Assembly: GCF_008763945.1 (NCBI RefSeq)
Contig: NZ_VTQH01000002.1
Location: forward strand, 95,657 to 159,656
Source of the DNA: Microbacterium testaceum StLB037
GTDB taxonomy: Bacteria; Actinomycetota; Actinomycetes; Actinomycetales; Microbacteriaceae
Direction: 5' to 3'
Length of the DNA stretch: 64,000 nucleotides
Part shown: piece after piece, positions 41,399 to 49,932 of the stretch
Layout of the letters: each line of letters begins with the position of its first letter
How positions within the stretch are numbered: the first letter of the stretch is position 1
Made by a program: the position numbers and the translations under genes
The notes under the pieces: model-generated
The model's database searches: none
The model's input: the letters and a program-made list of their open reading frames with translations, nothing else
What the model was told of the DNA's origin: nothing

Positions 41399-42465
41399 CG
41401 GATGCCGGGAGCGTCGACCGAGGCGGGCGTCTCGGCGAGCATCTCCTCGACGAGGGGCCGCACCTTGGTGCCGTACAGCTCGATGCTCGATAGGAGCCGG
41501 TCGTGCGAGATCGATCCGCTCGCGATCTTCATCTGGAAGCGAGAGTTGCCCAGCGCTCGCACGGTCGCGGCGATCTTGCGCGCGACGGTCTCGGGCGAGC
41601 CGACGTACATCGAGCCCTCGGGGCTCACGTCGTGCTGAAAGCGCATGCGGTTGTACTCGGGCCAGCCGCGCTCGCGACCGATCGTGTTGTTGAGCTCGGC
41701 GACGCCCTCGAACGCCTCGTCCCACGCCTGCTCGTCGGTTTCAGCCACGTGGCCGGGAGAGTGCACCGAGATGGGCATCTGCGGCTTGCCGAGCTCGGCC
41801 AGCGAGCGGCGATACAGGTCGGCGTAGGGGCGGAAGCGCGCCGCCGACCCGCCGATGATCGCGAGGACCAGGCCGTAGCCGTAGCGCGCGGTGCGGACCA
41901 CCGACTCGGGAGAACCGCCGACGCCGACCCACGCGGTCAGCCCGGTCTCGGTCTTCGGGTACACATCGGCATCCTGGAGCGACGCGCGCGTGCGGCCCGA
42001 CCAGGTGACGGGCTTCTCGGTCAGCAGGTGCGAGAACAGCTCGAGCTTCTCCTCGAAGAGCTGCTCGTAGTCGGCGAGGTCGTAGCCGAAGAGGGGGAAG
42101 GACTCGATGAACGACCCCCGCCCGAGGATGACCTCGGCGCGGCCGTTCGAGATGGCATCCAGCGTCGCGAAGCGCTCGTACACACGAACGGGGTCGTCGC
42201 TCGAGAGCACGGTCACCGCGGTGCCGAGGTGGATCTCCTTCGTGCGGGCGGCCGCAGCGGCCAGCACGATCTCGGGGCTCGTGACCGCGAAGTCCTTACG
42301 GTGGTGCTCCCCCACGCCGAAGAACGACAGGCCGACCTCGTCGGCCAGGACCGCCTGATCCACGACGTTGCGGATGGTCTGCGCGTCGGACAGCAGCGAC
42401 CCGTCTGGGGCGCGAGAGATGTCTCCGAAGGTGTCGAGGCCGAACTCGAGGGAACGGGCGTCCAT
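41395..42465 (-). CDS. LLM-class flavin-dependent oxidoreductase
   Basis: 356-aa bacterial-luciferase-like TIM-barrel protein. Recognisable: FGLDTFGDIS at the N terminus, FFGVGEHHRKDFAVTSPEIVLAAAAARTKEIHLGTAV (residues about 45-85; quoted here only as EHHRKDF and HLGTAV), GRAEVILGRGSFIESFPLFGYD near 120 and WVGVGGSPESVVRTARYG near 185. Members use FMNH2 or F420. The ATG at 42465 is chosen for AAGGAG 5 nt upstream. It heads a two-gene operon with the MFS transporter. Confidence 0.9.
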   Translation of the reverse strand: MDARSLEFGLDTFGDISRAPDGSLLSDAQTIRNVVDQAVLADEVGLSFFGVGEHHRKDFAVTSPEIVLAAAAARTKEIHLGTAVTVLSSDDPVRVYERFATLDAISNGRAEVILGRGSFIESFPLFGYDLADYEQLFEEKLELFSHLLTEKPVTWSGRTRASLQDADVYPKTETGLTAWVGVGGSPESVVRTARYGYGLVLAIIGGSAARFRPYADLYRRSLAELGKPQMPISVHSPGHVAETDEQAWDEAFEGVAELNNTIGRERGWPEYNRMRFQHDVSPEGSMYVGSPETVARKIAATVRALGNSRFQMKIASGSISHDRLLSSIELYGTKVRPLVEEMLAETPASVDAPGIR

Positions 42466-42527
42466 GGGGTCTCCTTGCATTCGGATGAATGAACTTTACG
42501 CGACCGCGGGGTATTCCCCCGCATCGC

Positions 42528-42557
42528 CGAGGGGCGCCGCCGCAGCGACGCCCCTCG
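42528..42557. terminator. 9-bp hairpin after the DUF885 gene
   Basis: Arms CGAGGGGCG and CGCCCCTCG around a 12-nt loop, 6 nt past the DUF885 stop on the minus strand. Confidence 0.7.
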
Positions 42558-42563
42558 GGAGGA

Positions 42564-44240
42564 TCATGCGGATGCCAGGGCCGCACGCAGCGTGTCGAGA
42601 CCGACGCCGCCGATGTCGAGGGCGCGGGTGTGGAACTGCTTCATCGAGAAGTCGGCGCCGCGGCGCTCCTGCTCCTCGTCGCGCACCTGCTCCCAGATGC
42701 GCTGGCCGACCTTGTACGACGGAGCCTGCCCCGGCCACCCGAGGTAGCGGTTGACCTCGAAGCGCACGAACTCCTCGCTCATGTTGACGTTCTTCAGCAT
42801 GAACGCGAGGGCGTAGTCGTGGTCCCACGTGCCGGTGCCGTCCAGGCGCGGCTTCTGCAGGTGCACGCCGATGTCGAGCACCACGCGGGCGGCGCGCATG
42901 CGCTGGCCGTCCAGCATGCCGAGGCGGTCGGCGGGGTCGTCGAGGTAGCCGAGCTGCTCCATCAAGCGCTCGGCGTACAGCGCCCAGCCCTCGGCGTGGC
43001 CGCTCGTGCCGGCGAGCAGACGTCGCCACGAGTTGAGCTCGCCGCGGTTGTGCACGGCCTGGGCGATCTGCAGGTGGTGACCGGGAACGCCCTCGTGATA
43101 CACCGTCGTCAGCTCGCGCCAGGTGTCGAACGTGTCGACGCCCTCGGGCACCGACCACCACATGCGTCCCGGCCGCGAGAAGTCGTCGGTCGGGCCGGTG
43201 TAATAGATCCCGCCCTCGTTGGTGGGGGCGATCATGCACTCGAGGTGGCGGATGGGCTCGGCGATGTCGAAGTGCGTGCGGCCCAGCTCTTCGACGGCCT
43301 TGTCGCTCGTGCGCTGCATCCACTCCTGCAGTGCCGTGGTTCCGCGCAGCTTGCGCGACTCGTCCTTCTCGAGGAACGCCACGGCCTCTTCGACGCTCGC
43401 GCCGGGGAGGATCTCGTTCGCGATGGCCTCCTGCTCGGCGACCATGCGCGCGAGCTCTTCGACGCCCCAGTCGTAGGTCTCGTCGAGGTCGATCTCGGCG
43501 CCCAGGAAGTGCCGCGAGTGCAGCGCATACATTTCGCGCCCGACCGCATCGGTTTCACCCGCGGCGGGAGCCAGCTCCGACGACAGGAACGTCGCGAGCG
43601 CGTCGTACGCGACGCGCGCGGCGTTGGAGTGCGTGGAGAGATCTCGAGCGAGGGATGCCGGCAGCTGGCCCTCCTCGGGAGCGGCGTCGCCGACGAACTC
43701 GGCGAAGAACCCCGTGTCGTAGGTGTACCGCGCGATCTGGATGACGACCTCGGTGACCTGACGGCGGGCCGGGACGATGCCCTCGCTGATGCCGTGGCGG
43801 AGGGTGGCGATGTAACCGTCGATCGCCGCGGGCAGAGCCTTGAGCCGCTGGGAGATCGTCGACCAGTCGTCGGTGGTCGCCGTCGGCATGAGGTCGAAGG
43901 TCGAGCGGATGTCCTGCGCGGGCGATGCGATGACGTTCAGGTCGCGCAGGTGCGTCTTCGCTTCGTGCTGCTCGATCATGAGGTCGAGCTCGCGGCCCAG
44001 GTCCATCTTCGTGACGGTGTCGATGGCGTCGACCGGCTCGGCTGCGTCGAGGGCCGCCTTGGTCGCGCGCGCGTCGGCGATGAGCGCCTCGGCGCCCTCG
44101 GGGCTGTAGTCGCCGAAACGCCCGTTGTGCTCGAAGCGTCCGATGTAGGTCGCGAGCGTCGGCTCACGCTGGGCCAGGGTGTCGACCCACACGTCCGCGA
44201 TCGTGTCGATCGACGTGGGGGTGCGTTGTGCGTCTGTCAT
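42564..44240 (-). CDS. DUF885-family protein, putative zinc metallopeptidase
   Basis: 558 aa, usual family length. All-helical protein with a gluzincin-like motif HEGVPGHHLQ near residue 385 and a downstream Glu in SGHAEGWALYAERLM near 430. DUF885 members are grouped near the M32/M3-type peptidases; activity is assigned only by fold. No signal peptide in this copy, whereas many members are secreted lipoproteins. ATG at 44240 starts MTDAQRTPTSIDT. It lies downstream of polA on the same strand, with 126 nt between that hold two GGATGCC words and no gene. Confidence 0.87.
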   Translation of the reverse strand: MTDAQRTPTSIDTIADVWVDTLAQREPTLATYIGRFEHNGRFGDYSPEGAEALIADARATKAALDAAEPVDAIDTVTKMDLGRELDLMIEQHEAKTHLRDLNVIASPAQDIRSTFDLMPTATTDDWSTISQRLKALPAAIDGYIATLRHGISEGIVPARRQVTEVVIQIARYTYDTGFFAEFVGDAAPEEGQLPASLARDLSTHSNAARVAYDALATFLSSELAPAAGETDAVGREMYALHSRHFLGAEIDLDETYDWGVEELARMVAEQEAIANEILPGASVEEAVAFLEKDESRKLRGTTALQEWMQRTSDKAVEELGRTHFDIAEPIRHLECMIAPTNEGGIYYTGPTDDFSRPGRMWWSVPEGVDTFDTWRELTTVYHEGVPGHHLQIAQAVHNRGELNSWRRLLAGTSGHAEGWALYAERLMEQLGYLDDPADRLGMLDGQRMRAARVVLDIGVHLQKPRLDGTGTWDHDYALAFMLKNVNMSEEFVRFEVNRYLGWPGQAPSYKVGQRIWEQVRDEEQERRGADFSMKQFHTRALDIGGVGLDTLRAALASA

Positions 44241-44366
44241 TCTCCGAGCCTAGGGAAGCGGTCGCGGGTGCGCACACCCCGGTTCGTCCCGGATGCCGGC
44301 GCTACGCGCCACGACGCGCACGAGCACGACGCGCGATCGAAGGTTCCGGATGCCGCGCCGTCGGCC

Positions 44367-47003
44367 TCAGTGCCCCGCCTCGTCCCAGTCGCCGCCGCGT
44401 CCGATCTGCACGTCGAGCGGAACCGACAGGTCGGCGGCGTCGGCCATGCGCGCGCGGACGATCTGTTCCACGGCATCCCACTCCCCCGCCGCCACCTCGA
44501 CGACGAGCTCGTCGTGGATCTGCAGCAGCACGCGCGAGCTGAGCCCTGCCTCGGCGAGCTCGCGCTGGATGCGGAACAGAGCGACCTTCATGATGTCGGC
44601 GGCGCTGCCCTGGATGGGCGCGTTCAAGGCGGCCCGCTCGGCGTTCTCGCGGAGCACGCGGTTCATGCTCGTGAGGTCGGGGAACGGGCGGCGCCGGCCG
44701 AAGATCGTCTCGGTGTAGCCGTCTTGACGGGCCTGCTCGACCGAGCCGCGCAGGTAGTCGCGCACCGCACCGAAGCGGGCGAAGTACTCGAGCATGAGCT
44801 TCTTGGCCTCGGACTGCTCGATGCGCAGCTGCTTCGACAGCCCGAATGCCGACAGGCCGTAGACGAGGCCGTACGACATCGCCTTGACCTTCGTGCGCAT
44901 GGCGGGGGTGACGTCGGCGGGCTCGACGCCGAAAACGCGGGCGCCGACGAAGCGGTGCAGGTCTTCGCCGGAGTTGAAGGCCTCGATGAGCCCCGGGTCG
45001 CCCGACAGGTGGGCCATGATGCGCATCTCGATCTGCGAGTAGTCCGCGGTGAGAAGGGTCTCGTAGCCCTCGCCCACGACGAACGCCGCGCGGATGCGGC
45101 GGCTCTCCTCGGTGCGGATCGGGATGTTCTGCAGGTTCGGGTCGGTGCTCGACAGGCGCCCCGTCTGGCTGCCGGTCTGCACGTACGTGGTGTGGATGCG
45201 GCCATCGGGCCCGGTCGCGGTGTCGAGCGCGTCGATGATCTGCTTCAGCTTCGTCGCCTCGCGGTGGCGCAGCAGCAGGTCGAGGAAGGGGTGCGGCGCG
45301 CTCTCTTGCAGGTCGGCGAGGGCCGCGGCATCCGTGGTGTATCCGCTCTTCGTCTTGCGGGTCTTCGGCAGCTGCAGCTCGTCGAACAGCACCTCTTGCA
45401 ACTGCTTGGGCGAGCCGAGGTTCACCTCGTGACCGATCGCGGCGTAGGCGTCGCGCGCGAGGGCGTCGGCGCGGGATCCGAGCTCGGCCGAGAAACCCGA
45501 CAGCTTCTCGTGCGAGACGGCGACGCCCGCGAGCTCCATGTCGGCAAGCGCCGTGAGCGTGGGCAGCTCGATATCGTCGAGCACCTCGGCGACGCGACCG
45601 GGAAGCTCGGCCCGCTGGGCCTCCGCCACGCGCCGCGTGAACCACGACAGCTGGCCAGGGGTCGCGCCCTCGGTCTCGGGGACGAGCTGGGTGGGGTCGG
45701 CGACGGGGAGCTTCTCGTCGAGCACGCGCTCCACGAGGTCGCCGAGCGTCTTGTCGGGGAAGCTCGGGCGCACGAGCCACCCGGCCAGCACGACGTCGAA
45801 GGCGAGCCCGCCGACGGTCAGGCCCCGCCGCGCGAGCGCCTTGATCTGCGGCTTCGCATCGGCGAACACCTTGGGGGCATCGGATGCCAGCCACGACGCG
45901 AGCGCCTCGCCCACGGCATCCGTCCACTCGGCCTCGACCGCCGCGTCGGCGGAGGCGAGACCGACGGACGTGGGCTGCGAGCCCTCGAGCGTGACGGTCA
46001 CCCCGACCGAGCCTTCGGCCGCCTCGGCCCAGGATGCCAGGGCGTCGGCGTCGAGACGCGTGGGCGTCGGGGCGGTCGCGGTGGGCCGCTGCTCCTCCAC
46101 CTCGCCGGCGTCGCCGCCGAGGGCGTCGAACACGCGCGGGAGCAGCGTGCGGAACTCGAGGCGGGCGAAGATGTCGCGCACCGCCTGGGCGTCGAGGGGG
46201 TGCATCTTCAGGTCGCCGGGGCCGACGGGCAGCTCGACGTCGCGGAGCAGGCGGTTGAGGGTGCGGTTGCGGCGTACGCCGTCGAGGTGCTCGCGGAGGT
46301 TGTTGCCGACGACGCCGGTGACCTTGTCGGCGTTCTCGAGCAGGGCGTCGAGCGAGCCCCACTGCGTCAGCCACTTCACCGCGGTCTTCTCGCCCACCTT
46401 GGGCACCCCGGGCAGGTTGTCGCTGGTCTCGCCCACGAGGGCGGCGATGTCGGGGTACTGCTCGGGTGGCAGGCCGTACTTCTCTATGACCGCCGCGGTG
46501 TCGTAGCGCTTGAGCTGCGACACGCCCTGCACATTGGGGTACAGCAGCGTGACGTCGTCGGTGACGAGCTGGATCGTGTCGCGGTCGCCCGAGCACACGA
46601 GCACCTCGAAGCCCTGCTCCGCCCCCTGCGTGGCCAGGGTGGCGAGGATGTCGTCGGCCTCGAAGTCCTCTTTCTTCAGCACGGGTACACCCATGGCCTC
46701 GAGGCAGTCCTGAAGGAGCGGGATCTGCCCCTTGAACTCGGCCGGCGACTCGCTGCGGTTCGCCTTGTACTCGGCGTACTCGCGCGTGCGGAACGACTGC
46801 CGCGAGGTGTCGAAGGCGACGGCGAGGTGCGTGGGCTTCTCGGCCTTGACGAGGTTCACGAACATCGACAGGAAGCCGTAGATGCCGTTGGTGTGCTGGC
46901 CGTCCTTCGTCGAGAAGTTGTCGACCGGCAGGGCGTAGAACGCCCGGTACGCCAGCGAATGGCCGTCGACGACGAGGAGAGTAGGCTTTTCGGCATCCGT
47001 CAC
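44367..47003 (-). CDS. polA: DNA polymerase I
   Basis: 878-aa family A polymerase for Okazaki-fragment maturation and repair. N-terminal 5'-nuclease domain (residues about 1-300: VVDGHSLAYRAFYAL, KEDFEADDILATLA, VCSGDRDTIQLV, VGETSDNLPGVPKVGEKTA). The middle 3'-5' exonuclease-like domain (about 320-500) lacks the DxE metal motif, as is usual in actinobacteria. Polymerase motifs: A LTADYSQIEMRIMAHL (near 655), B RTKVKAMSYGLVYG (near 710) and C LQIHDELVVEV (near 835). GTG start inferred from GGAGGG directly upstream and family alignment. Confidence 0.96.
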   Translation of the reverse strand: MTDAEKPTLLVVDGHSLAYRAFYALPVDNFSTKDGQHTNGIYGFLSMFVNLVKAEKPTHLAVAFDTSRQSFRTREYAEYKANRSESPAEFKGQIPLLQDCLEAMGVPVLKKEDFEADDILATLATQGAEQGFEVLVCSGDRDTIQLVTDDVTLLYPNVQGVSQLKRYDTAAVIEKYGLPPEQYPDIAALVGETSDNLPGVPKVGEKTAVKWLTQWGSLDALLENADKVTGVVGNNLREHLDGVRRNRTLNRLLRDVELPVGPGDLKMHPLDAQAVRDIFARLEFRTLLPRVFDALGGDAGEVEEQRPTATAPTPTRLDADALASWAEAAEGSVGVTVTLEGSQPTSVGLASADAAVEAEWTDAVGEALASWLASDAPKVFADAKPQIKALARRGLTVGGLAFDVVLAGWLVRPSFPDKTLGDLVERVLDEKLPVADPTQLVPETEGATPGQLSWFTRRVAEAQRAELPGRVAEVLDDIELPTLTALADMELAGVAVSHEKLSGFSAELGSRADALARDAYAAIGHEVNLGSPKQLQEVLFDELQLPKTRKTKSGYTTDAAALADLQESAPHPFLDLLLRHREATKLKQIIDALDTATGPDGRIHTTYVQTGSQTGRLSSTDPNLQNIPIRTEESRRIRAAFVVGEGYETLLTADYSQIEMRIMAHLSGDPGLIEAFNSGEDLHRFVGARVFGVEPADVTPAMRTKVKAMSYGLVYGLSAFGLSKQLRIEQSEAKKLMLEYFARFGAVRDYLRGSVEQARQDGYTETIFGRRRPFPDLTSMNRVLRENAERAALNAPIQGSAADIMKVALFRIQRELAEAGLSSRVLLQIHDELVVEVAAGEWDAVEQIVRARMADAADLSVPLDVQIGRGGDWDEAGH

Positions 47004-47063
47004 CCCTCCAGCGTAACGAGAACCACGGACACTCCCCCGGCCCCGGCCCGATCGAAGGCGATG

Positions 47064-47495
47064 ATGAGCTCCACGACCCCCGACACGACCTCCGGCCTCG
47101 ACTGGGCGAAGCAGCGCGGAATGGGCGCCCTCGCCGAGAAGATGGGCATCGAGTGGGTCGAGTTCTCGGTCGAGCGCAGCGTCGCGACCATGCCGGTCGA
47201 GGGCAACACGCAACCGGTCGGCCTGATGCACGGCGGGGCCTACGTCGTGCTCGGCGAGTCGCTCGGATCGATGGCGGCCAACCTCTACGCCGGCTCCGGC
47301 AAGCTCGCGGTCGGCATCGACATCAACGCCACGCACACGCGCTCCGCCACCTCGGGGATCGTCACGGGCGTCTGCACGCCCGTGCACCTCGGCCGCTCGC
47401 TGACCGTGCACGAGATCGCCGTGTCCGATGAGCAGGGTCGCCGCTGCTCGACCATTCGCATCACGAACATGATCAAGGACGCCCCCGCGCGCTGA
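47064..47495 (+). CDS. Hotdog-fold thioesterase (PaaI-like)
   Basis: 143-aa acyl-CoA thioesterase-like protein of the PaaI/DUF4442-like group. The hotdog helix region is PVGLMHGGAYVVLGESLGS (near residue 55), followed by GIDINATHTRSATSG and VHLGRSLTVHEIAV. Catalysis in this group uses the Asp/Glu and HGG loop. ATG at 47064 fits the GAAGG ribosome site 5 nt upstream better than the adjacent ATG at 47061. Divergent from polA across 60 nt. Similar genes lie near polA and pykA in M. tuberculosis. Confidence 0.88.
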   Translation: MSSTTPDTTSGLDWAKQRGMGALAEKMGIEWVEFSVERSVATMPVEGNTQPVGLMHGGAYVVLGESLGSMAANLYAGSGKLAVGIDINATHTRSATSGIVTGVCTPVHLGRSLTVHEIAVSDEQGRRCSTIRITNMIKDAPAR

Positions 47496-47526
47496 GCGCC
47501 CCTGACGCTCGCGACAGAAACGAGAA

Positions 47527-47552
47527 ATGGATGCCACTGACGTGGCATCCAT
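47527..47552. terminator. Bidirectional hairpin with paired GGATGCC words
   Basis: Arms ATGGATGCCAC and GTGGCATCCAT around TGAC, in the gap between the convergent thioesterase and ANTAR regulator genes. Confidence 0.8.
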
Positions 47553-47569
47553 CTCGCGAAGAGTCTCGC

Positions 47570-48190
47570 TCAGCCCTTCTTGGGGGCCAGCTGCTCGATG
47601 ATCGCCTTGGCGACGTCCTGCATGGTGAGGCGGCGGTCCATCGACGCCTTCTGGATCCAGCGGAAGGCCTCGGGCTCGGACAGGCCCATCTTCTCGTTGA
47701 GCAGGCCCTTGGCGCGGTCGACGAGCTTGCGCGTCTCGAACCGCTCGACCATGTCGGCGACCTCGGCTTCGAGCGTGATGATCTGCTCGTAGCGGGCCAG
47801 GGCGATCTCGATCGCGGGCAGCAGGTCGTTCGGGGTGAAGGGCTTGACGACGTAGGCCAGGGCGCCGGCCTCGCTGGCGCGCTCGACGAGCTCCTTCTGG
47901 CTGAAGGCGGTGAGCAGCACCACGGGGGCGATGTGGTTCTTGCTGAGCTTTTCGGCGGCGCTGATGCCGTCGAGCTGCGGCATCTTGACGTCCATGATCA
48001 CGAGATCGGGACGCAGCTCGGTGGCCAGCTGCACGGCGGTCTCGCCGTCGCCGGCCTCGCCCACGACGTCGAAGCCGTTGTCGCGGAGGATCTCGACGAT
48101 GTCGAGGCGGATGAGCGACTCGTCTTCCGCGACGACGACGCGTCGGGGGGCGGCCGGAGCGCTGGCCGGAACGGCTTCTTGATCAGTCAC
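47570..48190 (-). CDS. ANTAR-domain response regulator (PdtaR-like)
   Basis: 206 aa: receiver domain (residues about 16-135) with acidic pocket VVVAEDES, phospho-acceptor Asp in VIMDVKMPQLDG near 65, Thr in LLTAFSQ and Lys in YVVKPF. A short coiled linker precedes an ANTAR RNA-binding domain (about 145-200, FETRKLVDRAKGLLNEKMGL). M. tuberculosis Rv1626 (PdtaR) has this architecture and acts as a phosphorylation-dependent RNA-binding antiterminator with sensor kinase PdtaS. No kinase gene lies in the window. Its RNA targets here are unknown. Confidence 0.92.
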   Translation of the reverse strand: MTDQEAVPASAPAAPRRVVVAEDESLIRLDIVEILRDNGFDVVGEAGDGETAVQLATELRPDLVIMDVKMPQLDGISAAEKLSKNHIAPVVLLTAFSQKELVERASEAGALAYVVKPFTPNDLLPAIEIALARYEQIITLEAEVADMVERFETRKLVDRAKGLLNEKMGLSEPEAFRWIQKASMDRRLTMQDVAKAIIEQLAPKKG

Positions 48191-48261
48191 GGAACCATCC
48201 TAAGTCTGCGGGGGCTCGAAGCCCCGGATCGCAGCCCCCATCGCTCGGGTGCTGTTACGGG

Positions 48262-48342
48262 TACCGGTGGTGGGACTCGAACCCACACGTCTTTCGACAG
48301 AGCATTTTGAGTGCCCCGCGTCTGCCATTCCGCCACACCGGC
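48262..48342 (-). tRNA. tRNA-Leu (anticodon CAA)
   Basis: 81-nt class II tRNA on the minus strand. Acceptor GCCGGTG pairs with CACCGGT (terminal G1-U72 wobble), discriminator A73. Anticodon arm GGGCA, loop CTCAAAA, TGCTC gives CAA, decoding UUG. Variable arm near TGTCGAAAGACG and T-arm with GGTTCGAGTCC. CCA not encoded. Flanked by a terminator before pyk. Confidence 0.93.
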
Positions 48343-48393
48343 AGGTGTTACGTTCCCAACCTACCGGCGGTGGGGCCGGAGCGGGAACGCGAA

Positions 48394-48423
48394 GACGCGC
48401 GCCGGGCGAACCCGGCGCGCGTC
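48394..48423. terminator. 13-bp GC hairpin with CGAA loop after pyk
   Basis: Perfect arms GACGCGCGCCGGG and CCCGGCGCGCGTC around CGAA, 9 nt past the pyk stop on the minus strand and before the tRNA gene. Confidence 0.85.
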
Positions 48424-48431
48424 ATCGAGGA

Positions 48432-49877
48432 TCAGACCTCTTTGTAGACCGGGGCCGCGCCGTGGACGGCGTCGCCGACGCGGTGCACGCGCAGGTCGTT
48501 CGTCGAGCCCGCGATTCCGGGAGGGGAACCCGAGATCACGACGACCTTGTCACCCACCTCGGCCAGCTTGTTCGTGAGCAGGTAGTCGTCGACCTGCAGG
48601 AACATCTTGTCGGTGTGCGACACGTGCTCGACCAGGGTCGAACGCACGCCCCAGGTCAGCGCCAGGCGGCGGCGGATGCCGGGCTCGGGCGTGAACGCGA
48701 TCATCGGGATGGTCGAGCGCAGACGCGACATGCGGCGAGCCGAGTCGCCCGATTCGGTGAAGACGCAGAGGTACTTCGCCTCGACGAAGTCGGCCACCTC
48801 GACGGCGGCGAGGGTGATGGCGCCACCCTGCGTGCGGGGCTTGTTGGTCAGGGGTGCGATGCGCTCCAGTCCGTGCTCCTCGGTCGAGGCGACGATGCGG
48901 GCCATGGTCTCGACGACCACGACCGGGTAGTCGCCGACGCTCGTCTCGCCCGAGAGCATGACGGCGTCCGCGCCGTCGAGGACGGCGTTGGCGACGTCGC
49001 TGGTCTCGGCGCGGGTGGGCACCGGGCTGTTGATCATCGACTCGAGCATCTGCGTCGCGACGATGACGGGCTTCGCCATGCGGCGGGCCAGCTCCACGGC
49101 GCGCTTCTGCACGATCGGCACGGCCTCGAGCGGCAGCTCGACGCCGAGGTCGCCACGGGCGACCATGATGCCGTCGAAGGCGTCGATGATCTCCTCGAGG
49201 TTGTCGACCGCCTGCGGCTTCTCGATCTTGGCGATGACGGGGATGTAGCGTCCCTCCTCGGCCATGATCTCGTGCACGCGCTCGATGTCCTTGGCGTCGC
49301 GGACGAACGAGAGGGCGATGAGGTCGGCGCCGGCGTTCAGGCCCCAGCGGAGGTCCGCCTCGTCCTTCTCGCTCAGGGCGGGGACGTTCACGGCCACGCC
49401 GGGCAGGTTGATGCCCTTGTTGTTCGAGACCGGGCCGCCGACGACGACCTTGGTGGTGACGACGGTGCCGTCGGTCTCGACGACCTCGACGCGCACCTTG
49501 CCGTCGTCGATGAGCAGGAAGTCGCCGGGGCGGACGTCCTGGGGCAGACCCTTGAAGGTCGTGCCGACGATCTCCTTGGTGCCGAGGATGTCCTCGACGG
49601 TGATCTTGAAGATGTCGCCGGGGAGCAGGTCGTGGGGACCGTTCTCGAACTTGCCGAGGCGGATCTTCGGGCCCTGCAAGTCGACGAGGGCGGCGACCGG
49701 GCGGCCGGCGTCCTCTGCGGCCTTTCGCACGTTGGCGAAGTTGGCGTCGTGCACGGAGTAGTCTCCGTGGCTCAGGTTCAGGCGGGCGACGTCCACCCCG
49801 GCGTCGATGATGGCGCGAACCATCTCATACGACGACGTGGCGGGCCCGAGTGTTGCGACGATCTTGGCGCGTCTCAT
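48432..49877 (-). CDS. pyk: Pyruvate kinase
   Basis: Transfers phosphate from phosphoenolpyruvate to ADP in the last step of glycolysis. 481 aa: TIM barrel with RRAKIVATLGPATSS at the N terminus and LNLSHGDYSVH (catalytic Arg/Asn region), B domain (about 70-165), signature IAKIEKPQAVDNLEEI near 220, GIMVARGDLGVELP near 240, VIVATQMLESMI near 272 and a C-terminal allosteric domain. The start ATG follows a 55-nt gap after gltD. Probably monocistronic or at the end of the gltBD transcript. Confidence 0.97.
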   Translation of the reverse strand: MRRAKIVATLGPATSSYEMVRAIIDAGVDVARLNLSHGDYSVHDANFANVRKAAEDAGRPVAALVDLQGPKIRLGKFENGPHDLLPGDIFKITVEDILGTKEIVGTTFKGLPQDVRPGDFLLIDDGKVRVEVVETDGTVVTTKVVVGGPVSNNKGINLPGVAVNVPALSEKDEADLRWGLNAGADLIALSFVRDAKDIERVHEIMAEEGRYIPVIAKIEKPQAVDNLEEIIDAFDGIMVARGDLGVELPLEAVPIVQKRAVELARRMAKPVIVATQMLESMINSPVPTRAETSDVANAVLDGADAVMLSGETSVGDYPVVVVETMARIVASTEEHGLERIAPLTNKPRTQGGAITLAAVEVADFVEAKYLCVFTESGDSARRMSRLRSTIPMIAFTPEPGIRRRLALTWGVRSTLVEHVSHTDKMFLQVDDYLLTNKLAEVGDKVVVISGSPPGIAGSTNDLRVHRVGDAVHGAAPVYKEV

Positions 49878-49932
49878 CCGTTTTCAAGCTCCGTGAGGAT
49901 TTTCGGGAAGTGGCCGATCGGCCCTTGCCAGC

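Noticed and set aside
42489..47063. Long plus-strand open frame running through DUF885 and polA into the thioesterase gene
   Set aside because: Only the last 143 codons from 47064 encode a real protein; the rest is antisense to DUF885 and polA.
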